From NCBI GenBank assembly GCA_029263035.1, contig JAJCYF010000030.1:1-14348 (forward strand): a DNA stretch of 14,348 nucleotides. Reading direction: 5' to 3'. The DNA comes from Actinomycetes bacterium (GTDB taxonomy: Bacteria; Actinomycetota; CADDZG01; JAHWKV01). The position numbers and the translations under genes are program-made. The notes beneath the pieces were generated by a model. That model worked only from the letters and a program-made list of their open reading frames with translations. It ran no database searches and was not told the DNA's origin. Of this stretch, positions 1-5,834 are shown piece after piece; position 1 is the stretch's first letter; each line of letters opens with the position of its first letter.

Positions 1-551
1 GGGTCGGAGCGGGAGGGGCCGTCGGCGCCATCATGATCGTGCTGGCCCTGTTCTCGCTGTCGGTGCTTCCGGTTAATGTCGCAGGACTGCTGCTGCTGCT
101 GGTTGCGGCGGCCCTGTTTGCTGCCGAGCTATTCGCACCTGGAGTGGGCATTGCGGCGGCGGGAGGCTCGATCGCGTTGCTGCTCAGCGGGATCTTTCTG
201 TTCCGGGACTCCACCGGCCTGAGCGTCAGCCTGGGGGTCATCCTTCCGGTGACGCTGATGGTCGGGGTGGGGGTGGTGCTGGCCGGGCGCCTGGTGGTGC
301 GCAGCCAGATGCAGACCTCGAAGATCACCGGGGAGCAGCAGTACATAGGGAAGGTGGTGACCGTCAAGCAGTCGGGCGGCAGCCGGGGTCAGGCCCTGGT
401 GGACGGTGCCTGGTGGAACATCCGAAGTGACGGCGCGGAGCTGAAGGTGGGTGAGCAGGTGTTGGTTACCGGGTACGACGGCCTTGACCTGCTGGTCGGT
501 CCGGTTCAGCCGGCCGCCACGCCCCCCGCAAATCCCGAAGTCCAACCTTAA
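1..551 (+). CDS. NfeD family membrane protein, 3' part (5' end outside window)
   Basis: The reading frame is open from position 3 to the TAA at 549-551, so this is probably the C-terminal part of a longer gene that starts upstream; an ATG at 33 exists but lacks a Shine-Dalgarno sequence. Counting from that ATG, hydrophobic helices occupy about 1-30, 38-57 and 66-86. The first carries LPVNVAGLLLLL, typical of the membrane part of long (protease-fused) NfeD proteins. Residues 98-157 form the small OB-like NfeD domain (IGKVVTV, GQALVDGAWWNIRS, VTGYDGLDLLV). NfeD proteins sit in the membrane beside SPFH proteins, and a slipin follows here after 12 nt, the classic NfeD-slipin pairing. By family the pair is linked to membrane microdomains and membrane protein quality control. 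Whether an N-terminal ClpP-like serine protease domain exists cannot be seen. Confidence 0.88.
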   Translation, partial: VGAGGAVGAIMIVLALFSLSVLPVNVAGLLLLLVAAALFAAELFAPGVGIAAAGGSIALLLSGIFLFRDSTGLSVSLGVILPVTLMVGVGVVLAGRLVVRSQMQTSKITGEQQYIGKVVTVKQSGGSRGQALVDGAWWNIRSDGAELKVGEQVLVTGYDGLDLLVGPVQPAATPPANPEVQP

Positions 552-563
552 AGGAGATAGCCA

Positions 564-1349
564 ATGGGTCAAGAGTCACTGCTCGGGATAGGCGCCGCTC
601 TACTGCTTGCCCTGTTCATTCTGGTCAAGGCCGTACGGATCGTGGCGGAGTACGAGCGGGGAGTGATCTTCCGCCTGGGCCGGGTGGTCGGCGCCAAGGG
701 CCCCGGGTTGTTCTTCATCATCCCGATCATCGACAAGATGGTGAAGGTCAACCTGCAGACGGTCACCGCCGATATTCCCCCGCAGGACGTGATCACCAAG
801 GACAACGTCACCCTCAAGGTCAACGCGGTGACCTACTTCAACGTGGTGGACCCGGTGAAGGCGATTGTCGTGATCCAGGACTACATGTTCGCGACCTCGC
901 AGGTGGCCCAGACCACGCTGCGCAGCATCCTGGGACAGGTGGAGCTGGACGACCTGCTTCTCAAGCGGGACGAGATCAACTCCCAGCTCCAGGCGATCAT
1001 CGACGACCTGACCAACCCGTGGGGAATCAAGGTGACGCTGGTGGAGATCAAGGACGTCGAGCTGCCGGAGGCAATGCGCCGGGCGATGGGTCGCCAGGCG
1101 GAGGCCGAGCGGGAACGCCGCTCCAAGGTCATCCACGCTGAAGGTGAGCTGGAGGCGGCCAAGTCGCTCGGCAAGGCTGCCGGAGTCCTGGAAGAACACC
1201 CGGCGGCGCTTCAGCTGCGGCTGCTGTCGACGATGGTCGAGGTATCGGCAGAGAAGAACTCAACCTTGATCTTCCCGGTTCCGGTGGAGTTGCTGCGCTT
1301 CTTCGATGCGGTGGCCAAGCCCGGTCAAGAGGAGGGATCGGCGTCATAG
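564..1349 (+). CDS. Slipin family SPFH-domain protein (stomatin/prohibitin homologue)
   Basis: A 261-residue protein. One N-terminal membrane helix (about 5-26) is followed by the stomatin signature YERGVIFRLGRV (30-41), GPGLFFIIPIID (46-57) and the SPFH/Band 7 domain to about 170. A charged, coiled-coil-prone helix follows (LPEAMRRAMGRQAEAERERR, 167-186) and a hydrophobic tail containing TLIFPVPVELL (234-244). Length and order fit bacterial slipins. A strong Shine-Dalgarno AAGGAG (551-556) lies 7 nt before the ATG and overlaps the NfeD stop codon, so the two are probably co-translated. Slipins oligomerise on the inner membrane and scaffold partners such as NfeD; the client here is unknown. 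Downstream channel genes make a membrane-homeostasis role plausible, by inference only. Confidence 0.95.
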   Translation: MGQESLLGIGAALLLALFILVKAVRIVAEYERGVIFRLGRVVGAKGPGLFFIIPIIDKMVKVNLQTVTADIPPQDVITKDNVTLKVNAVTYFNVVDPVKAIVVIQDYMFATSQVAQTTLRSILGQVELDDLLLKRDEINSQLQAIIDDLTNPWGIKVTLVEIKDVELPEAMRRAMGRQAEAERERRSKVIHAEGELEAAKSLGKAAGVLEEHPAALQLRLLSTMVEVSAEKNSTLIFPVPVELLRFFDAVAKPGQEEGSAS

Positions 1350-1354
1350 ACCGG

Positions 1355-2197
1355 ATGGCCGTGGACCGCGGGGACCTGCCCACCGACACCATCAACGAGC
1401 TCGGCCGGCAGGCGGCAGAGTGGGCGCCCCGGGTTCTGCTGGCGGCAGGGATCCTGCTTCTTGGTTACCTTCTGGCGCGGCTGCTGCGGCTGGTCACCGC
1501 CAAGATGTTCGGCTCATGGACCAAGCGGCTCACCCCCCGCATCGCCCGGCTGATGGGGAACTCGGAGATCCGGGCGGGTCTGCAGAGCACCTCGACCAAC
1601 CGTTCGGTCGCCCGGGGCGCCGAGATGCTGGTGTTCTGGATCGTCTTTCTGGTCTTTGTGACCATAGCCACCGAGTCGCTCGGCCTGGACGTGGTCTCCG
1701 GGTGGCTGACCGGTGTCGTCCGCTTCGTCCCCCGGATTCTGGGGGCGCTGTTCGTCGTTTTCCTGGGAACGTTGATTGCCTCGGCGGTCCGCACGGCAGT
1801 GACCGCTGCGGCGGCTTCCGCCGGATTCTCCTACTCCCAGGCGGTTGGGCGGATGGCCCGGTTCGGGATCCTGCTGATCTCGGTGATCGTCGCCCTGGAC
1901 CAGGTCGGACTGGATGTTGCCTTCCTGATCGTGCTTGCGGCGGTGGCGGCCGGGGCCATGCTGGGCGGCGCGGCTCTGGCCTTCGGCCTCGGCGCCCGGA
2001 CATCGGTGAGCAACATCCTGGCTTCGCACTACCTCGTCGATACCTTCAAGGTCGGCCACCGGATCCGGATCGGCGATGTCGAAGGCAAAATCCTGGAGAT
2101 AACGCCGACCTCGGTCATCGTCGAGGCCGACCGGGGCCGGACGGTTATCCCGGCCAGCCAGTTCAATGAGCAGGTGGCAACCCTGCTGAGCGAGTGA
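1355..2197 (+). CDS. CmpX/MscS-like small-conductance channel family protein
   Basis: A 280-residue membrane protein. Hydrophobic helices lie at about 22-46, 88-112, 125-150 and 168-213. The last region leads into a Gly/Ala-rich pore-like helix (AAGAMLGGAALAFGLGAR) and then an MscS-type beta domain: VSNILASHYLVDTFKVG, HRIRIGDVEGKILEI, TVIPASQF. It ends shortly after this beta domain, so it lacks the large C-terminal cage of classical MscS. That matches CmpX-like proteins with TM-helix repeats. GGAGGG at 1331-1336 is 18 nt from the ATG, rather far, but no alternative in-frame ATG/GTG/TTG lies between, and the slipin stop is 5 nt upstream. The last codons overlap the next gene by 4 nt (GTGA). 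Likely role: mechanosensitive ion flux or membrane-tension response; this is a family-level assignment. Confidence 0.85.
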   Translation: MAVDRGDLPTDTINELGRQAAEWAPRVLLAAGILLLGYLLARLLRLVTAKMFGSWTKRLTPRIARLMGNSEIRAGLQSTSTNRSVARGAEMLVFWIVFLVFVTIATESLGLDVVSGWLTGVVRFVPRILGALFVVFLGTLIASAVRTAVTAAAASAGFSYSQAVGRMARFGILLISVIVALDQVGLDVAFLIVLAAVAAGAMLGGAALAFGLGARTSVSNILASHYLVDTFKVGHRIRIGDVEGKILEITPTSVIVEADRGRTVIPASQFNEQVATLLSE

Positions 2198-3063
2198 CCG
2201 GTTCCGGGGTGTCCGCAGCTGCAGCCGGGCTGGTTCGGCGCTGCATCGACGCCCACCCGGTGGAGGCGGCCCGGGTGATGGAGAGGTTTGCGGGCGAGGC
2301 TTCCTCCGAGGTGCTCCGGGACGTCCCGCTGAACCGGTTGGTGCCGGTGATAGCCGCGATGTCCGACCACGTCGCAGCCGAGTGTGTCGCCGCCATGGAA
2401 CCGGCACGGACCGGGGCGGTTCTGGAGGTGCTGGATCTGGACCAGGCTTCGGCACTGCTCCGGCGTATCTCCGGGCCGCAGCGGGATCTGATCCTGGACG
2501 TGGTGTCCCCCGACCGGGTGGCGCAGCTGCGGCGGGTCCTGGCGTTTGCCCCGGGCAGCGCCGGGGCGCTGATGGACCCCAAGGTGCTGTCGGTGCCCGA
2601 GACACTAACGGCCGCCGAGGCGCTGGAGCACGTGCGGGCGGCGCCCCACCTGGCCATCTACTACCTGTACATCTACGACGAGAACAGCCGGCTCTGCGGG
2701 GTGGTGAACCTGCGGGAGCTGATGCTGGCGGAACCCGCAACCCCACTGACTGAGATCATGGCCACCGGCGTCGACCGGCTGCAGGCAACCGCCGACCGAA
2801 AGGCGATCCTGGTTCACCCCGGCTGGACCGAGTACCACGCACTGCCGGTCGTCGACTCAGGGGGCCGATTCGTGGGCGCCCTTAGGTACGAGACCCTCCG
2901 GCGACTGGAGGGGCAGGCCCGGACCGAGGTGCCGTCGGCATCGCTGGCCGCCTCGCTCGGGGAGCTGTACTGGGTGGGGCTGTCGGGCATCCTGCGGGGC
3001 ATGGGCCACGTCGCCGCCCCCGGGCCGTTCAAGCCTGCCGAGGAGGAACAGGATGCCGGTTAA
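2194..3063 (+). CDS. MgtE N-domain plus CBS-pair protein lacking the channel domain
   Basis: A 289-residue protein starting at a GTG that overlaps the preceding TGA (GTGA, 4 nt), implying translational coupling; no clear Shine-Dalgarno. Residues about 12-115 are an MgtE_N superhelix (HPVEAARVMERF, MEPARTGAVLEVLD). GSAGALMDPK (121-130) then opens a CBS pair (about 127-185 and 188-240; YYLYIYDENSRLCGVVNLRE and LPVVDSGGRFVGALRYE). The tail contains SLGELYWVGLSGILRGM but no membrane helices. It is plainly a paralogue of the cytosolic half of the MgtE encoded next: compare GSAGALMDP with GSAGSLMDP. MgtE's N and CBS domains sense Mg2+ and gate the channel, so a free-standing copy may act as an extra sensor or regulatory subunit of the adjacent MgtE. 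That job is inference. Confidence 0.87.
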   Translation: MTGSGVSAAAAGLVRRCIDAHPVEAARVMERFAGEASSEVLRDVPLNRLVPVIAAMSDHVAAECVAAMEPARTGAVLEVLDLDQASALLRRISGPQRDLILDVVSPDRVAQLRRVLAFAPGSAGALMDPKVLSVPETLTAAEALEHVRAAPHLAIYYLYIYDENSRLCGVVNLRELMLAEPATPLTEIMATGVDRLQATADRKAILVHPGWTEYHALPVVDSGGRFVGALRYETLRRLEGQARTEVPSASLAASLGELYWVGLSGILRGMGHVAAPGPFKPAEEEQDAG

Positions 3064-4360
3064 CGCAACCGCCGGCGATCTGGTGGAGGCGCTCGGGGCC
3101 GATTTCATCCGGCGTCACCCCGGGGAGGCGGCGCGGCTGCTCGAAGAGATCGACGTGAAAGATGCGGCGGACTTTTTGGCCGCCCAGCCGGATGGGGCCG
3201 GCGCCGGTCTGATCGAACGGACCAATCCGGACCGGGCGGTGGAACTCTTGCTGCAAATGGATCCGGAGGCGGTGGGCCGGGTCGCCGGACGGCTCGACCT
3301 GCAGCTTCTGGCCGGGCTGCTGGCCCGCATGAAACCCGAAGATCAGGAGGCCCAGCTCGAGGCACTGGGCGGCACCATTGCCTCCGAGCTCAAGGACCTG
3401 ATGTCTTACCCCGAGGGTTCCGCCGGATCTCTGATGGATCCCCGTACGGTGGTGTTTCGGGAGGACCAATCGGCCGACGAGGTCCTGGCCGCCCTGCGCC
3501 GCCCCGGCCGGGAGGTGGACGGCGATGTCCAGGTGATCGATTCCGAGGGAAGGCTGCTGGGCCGCCTGGCCATCCAGTCGCTGATATCGGCCGACCACGA
3601 CGCGCCGGTGGGAACCCTGGCGAAACCCCCGGTGGCGGTGCCCTCCACCGCCAACCTGGACGAGGTGCTGGAGGTGGGGCTGGGAGCGCGGGCCGGGATC
3701 AGCGTGGTGGACGTGGACGGCAAGCTGCTCGGGGTGATCCGCCGCAACCGGCTGACCTCCGCAGCCGAGCAGGAGGCCAGCACCGACCTGCAGGCCATGG
3801 TGGGTGTCGGCCGTGAAGAACGGGCGCTCAGCAAGCCGATCTTCTCGGTGCGCAAGCGGCTGCCCTGGCTGTTCATCAACCTGGTCACCGCCTTTTTGGC
3901 GGCCGCCGTGGTGGGTATCTTCGAGGGGACCATCGCCCAGGTGACCGCACTGGCCGTTCTGCTGCCGGTGGTGGCCGGCCAGTCGGGCAACAGCGGAAGC
4001 CAGGCGCTGGCGGTCACGATGCGCGGCCTGGCGCTGCGTGAGGTGAGGATCTCCCAGTGGCGGAGGCTGGGGACCAAGGAGTTGATGGTGGGTCTGGTCA
4101 ACGGTGCAGCGATAGCGGTGGTCACCGCGCTGGGGGTTGTCGTCTGGAGCGGCTCGCCCGGCCTGGGTCTGGTCATCGCGGTTGCGATGGTGATCTCCAT
4201 GGCAATGGCCGGGCTGGCGGGGGCCGGCATCCCGCTGGCGCTCAAGGCCTTCGGGCAGGACCCGGCGCAGTCCTCTTCGATCTTCCTGACCACCGTTACC
4301 GACATCGTGGGGTTCGTAAGCTTTTTGGGTCTGGCGACCCTCTTCGCAGATAGGCTTTAG
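3053..4360 (+). CDS. mgtE: Magnesium channel/transporter MgtE
   Basis: A 435-residue MgtE starting at an ATG inside the end of the previous gene (11-nt overlap), with AGGAGG (3041-3046) 6 nt upstream. Domains: MgtE_N about 8-118, CBS pair about 128-238 (GSAGSLMDPRTVVF; VQVIDSEGRLLGRL; ISVVDVDGKLLGVI), plug helix about 245-268, then five membrane helices from PWLFINLVTAFLAAAVVGIF (271-290) to the C-terminus. The family motif VVAGQSGNSGSQALAVTMRG (306-325) and the last-helix motif FLTTVTDIVGF (411-421) are present. Asp417 sits 18 residues from the end, as does the Mg2+-selectivity Asp432 of the 450-residue Thermus thermophilus MgtE. It should import Mg2+ as a homodimer in the inner membrane and close when Mg2+ fills the cytosolic sites. 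No Mg2+ riboswitch is visible, which is expected for a gene deep inside an operon. Confidence 0.95.
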   Translation: MPVNATAGDLVEALGADFIRRHPGEAARLLEEIDVKDAADFLAAQPDGAGAGLIERTNPDRAVELLLQMDPEAVGRVAGRLDLQLLAGLLARMKPEDQEAQLEALGGTIASELKDLMSYPEGSAGSLMDPRTVVFREDQSADEVLAALRRPGREVDGDVQVIDSEGRLLGRLAIQSLISADHDAPVGTLAKPPVAVPSTANLDEVLEVGLGARAGISVVDVDGKLLGVIRRNRLTSAAEQEASTDLQAMVGVGREERALSKPIFSVRKRLPWLFINLVTAFLAAAVVGIFEGTIAQVTALAVLLPVVAGQSGNSGSQALAVTMRGLALREVRISQWRRLGTKELMVGLVNGAAIAVVTALGVVVWSGSPGLGLVIAVAMVISMAMAGLAGAGIPLALKAFGQDPAQSSSIFLTTVTDIVGFVSFLGLATLFADRL

Positions 4361-4362
4361 AA

Positions 4363-4779
4363 ATGAGCGAAGCAGCAGAGGAGTTCGTGGCAGCGGCGCC
4401 ATCCGACCGCCGTGAGTTGCTCGGGGCGGTGCACGACACCATCACATCGGCCGCCCCCGGGCTGGACCAATGGATCTGGCGGGGCAAGATGTGGGGAGGC
4501 ACCGACCAGACGATCCTGGGCTGCGGTCACTTCGACTACGTGAACTCCTCCAAGGAGAAGGTCGAGTGGTTTCTGATCGGGCTGGCGAACCAGAAGGCGC
4601 ACGTCAGCCTGTACGTGAACGCGGTGCGGGGCAAGGAGTACCTGGGCAAGGTCTACGCCGAGAGGCTGGGCAAGGTGAAGCTGGGCTCGGCATCCATCAG
4701 CTTCAAAAAGCTTCTGGACATTGACCTTCAGGTGCTGGCTGAGATGGTGGCGGAGGCGGCGAAGAACCCTACCGGATGA
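4363..4779 (+). CDS. DUF1801 (YdhG-like) domain protein
   Basis: A 138-residue soluble protein whose ATG lies 2 nt after the mgtE stop, so it is probably the last gene of the operon and translated by coupling; no clear Shine-Dalgarno. An N-terminal helical region (SEAAEEFVAAAPSDRRELL) precedes the DUF1801 core: AAPGLDQWIWRGKMWGG, FDYVNSSKEKVEWFLIGLAN, HVSLYVNAV, YLGKVYAERLGKVKLGSASI and a final helical part (LQVLAEMVAEAA). The order and length match single-domain DUF1801 proteins, whose biochemical role is not established. The 3' end overlaps the convergent DUF1508 gene by 11 nt, so the operon ends here. There is no evidence that it acts with MgtE beyond position. Confidence 0.85.
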   Translation: MSEAAEEFVAAAPSDRRELLGAVHDTITSAAPGLDQWIWRGKMWGGTDQTILGCGHFDYVNSSKEKVEWFLIGLANQKAHVSLYVNAVRGKEYLGKVYAERLGKVKLGSASISFKKLLDIDLQVLAEMVAEAAKNPTG

Positions 4780-4984
4780 CCGCCAGGGGAGTGGGGTCGA
4801 ACAGCCGGTCGACTATGGCTGCGGCGCCCGCCTGATCCTGAATCGCCTCGATGGCGTCCAGGCACTCCTGTTCGCCGTCGTAACCGCAGGGGGACTCGGC
4901 GACGATCACCCCATTGTTCGCGACGAACTTCCAATGGTGTTGGCCATTGGACTGGTAGACCAGGAACTGCTGGCGCGCATGCAT
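4769..4984 (-). CDS. DUF1508 (YegP-like) small protein
   Basis: A 71-residue protein from an ATG at 4984. The DUF1508 repeat is recognisable: QQFLVYQSNGQHHWKFVANN, then GVIVAESPCGYDGEQECLDA and IEAIQDQAG. The family normally reads as 'F.vy....g.yrWrl...nG.iia.s..gY.sk..c...i..vk'. One repeat is present; E. coli YegP has two. The function of the family is unsettled. A TTG at 5017 in the same frame would add 11 residues, but neither start has a good Shine-Dalgarno; ATG 4984 was chosen because the family begins just before the first strand. TATTCT (minus strand, 4995-5000) is a possible -10. The gene ends inside the last codons of the convergent DUF1801 gene. Confidence 0.75.
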   Translation of the reverse strand: MHARQQFLVYQSNGQHHWKFVANNGVIVAESPCGYDGEQECLDAIEAIQDQAGAAAIVDRLFDPTPLAVIR

Positions 4985-5071
4985 CCTGAAGCAAAGAATA
5001 CTCCGCCGCAGGCACAAAGTCGCGAAAAGATTCCCAATTTAGCTCAACGTGTGGGCTGGAGCGGCGATTTG

Positions 5072-5113
5072 CGCGACATTTGCGCGACAACGTTCGCGAC
5101 AACGTTCGCGACA
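5072..5113. repeat. Short tandem repeat patch, CGCGACA core, 11-12 bp period
   Basis: Four exact copies of CGCGACA begin at 5072, 5083, 5095 and 5107. The last two full units read CGCGACAACGTT, and the first two are separated by TTTG. The approximately one-helical-turn period is what a cooperative DNA-binding protein would need. The patch lies between the vapC stop and the DUF1508 start, about 90-130 bp upstream of the latter. The rest of the 173-nt gap (4985-5157) shows no clear terminator or gene. Confidence 0.7.
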
Positions 5114-5157
5114 ATCCGGACGAGGTTCATGAGGATTGGTCGGCGTGGAGCTTGGGC

Positions 5158-5535
5158 TCAGCGGCCCAGTATCGGCAGGTCGTACAGGTGGAGCTTCGGA
5201 TCTTCGGTCACCAGCGTCAGGCCTTCGGTCCGAGCCTGAGCAATCAGCATGCGATCGAACGGATCGGAATGATGGTCCGGAAGCTCACCGACGGCAAGAG
5301 CGTGATCGATGGTGATGTTTAGCAGCTCGAAACGAGTTGCCTTGACCTGCGCCTTGAGATCCGCTGGTGCCCGCAGCTTTCCCAGGCGCTGTTTAATCGC
5401 AACCTCCCAGGCGCTGGCGGTACTGACGAACACCCGGGTCCTGCCGTCTCTTATTACCTCCCGGTGTTTTTCGGGTATTCGCACTTCGTCGACCAGCCAC
5501 CAAAGCAGGATGTGGGTGTCCAGCAGAAGACGCAA
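5158..5535 (-). CDS. vapC: VapC-type PIN-domain ribonuclease toxin
   Basis: A 125-residue PIN-domain protein. MRLLLDTHILLWWL gives the first acidic residue (Asp6), STASAWEVAIK the second (Glu44), DPFDRMLIAQA the third (Asp94), and LVTEDPKL the fourth (Asp112). These four are the Mg2+-binding cluster of the family. It starts at TTG 5535 directly after the antitoxin stop with no spacer nucleotide, the normal antitoxin-toxin order and coupling. VapC toxins cut specific RNAs (tRNA, rRNA or mRNA) when the antitoxin is degraded; the target here cannot be read from sequence. All catalytic residues are intact, so it should be active. Confidence 0.93.
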   Translation of the reverse strand: MRLLLDTHILLWWLVDEVRIPEKHREVIRDGRTRVFVSTASAWEVAIKQRLGKLRAPADLKAQVKATRFELLNITIDHALAVGELPDHHSDPFDRMLIAQARTEGLTLVTEDPKLHLYDLPILGR

Positions 5536-5778
5536 TCAGTTCCCCTCGAAAGCGGCCTGGATTTCCGGTGGCAAGGGTTCGTCGAAATCCTCTGCGATCC
5601 AAACGCCCTGGTCCTTCCATCCCCCCGCAACCCTGGGCCCGGGGTCTTCCTTGAATGCAGCGAGGACCGCTACCGGCCGGCCGGCGTTGGCGATTACGAC
5701 CCGATCACCGCTCTGTACCTCCTCGATAAGTCGAGAGAGTTGGGCCTTGGCTTCACTGATGTTGACGGTGTGAGTCAT
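5536..5778 (-). CDS. Phd/YefM-family antitoxin
   Basis: An 80-residue antitoxin. The N-terminus HTVNISEAKAQLSRLIEEV and GDRVVIANAGRPVAVL are textbook Phd/YefM DNA-binding and dimerisation sequence. The C-terminal part is acidic and probably disordered (AEDFDEPLPPEIQAAFEGN), as expected for the toxin-neutralising tail. The ATG at 5778 has no Shine-Dalgarno but has TAAAAT 6 nt upstream, so the message is probably leaderless. The protein should repress its own operon by binding the GACCA/TGGTC repeats that overlap the start and promoter. VapC partners are often VapB/AbrB or Phd type; here it is Phd type. Confidence 0.93.
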   Translation of the reverse strand: MTHTVNISEAKAQLSRLIEEVQSGDRVVIANAGRPVAVLAAFKEDPGPRVAGGWKDQGVWIAEDFDEPLPPEIQAAFEGN

Positions 5779-5815
5779 CTGGTCATTTTATCAGACCAGA
5801 CTAGACCAGACCAGA
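5778..5815 (-). promoter_or_regulatory. Toxin-antitoxin promoter/operator with GACCA repeats
   Basis: On the plus strand a 5-bp unit is repeated four times (GACCA, GACTA, GACCA, GACCA; 5794-5813) and followed by GA. TCTGGTC (5778-5784) is an exact inverted partner of GACCAGA (5794-5800), separated by 9 bp. On the minus strand the -10-like TAAAAT (5785-5790) sits between the inverted arms, 6 nt from the ATG. A repressor bound to the arms would cover the -10 and the start, fitting Phd-type autoregulation. No convincing -35 was seen. Confidence 0.6.
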
Positions 5816-5834
5816 TTTCTCCTGGGTTCGGACG

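Noticed and set aside
4728..5114. Alternative minus-strand frame (128 codons) over the DUF1508 gene
   Set aside because: Its product is Arg/Pro-rich with no motif, whereas the overlapping frame shows a clear DUF1508 repeat; its N-terminus is only the translated 12-bp repeat.
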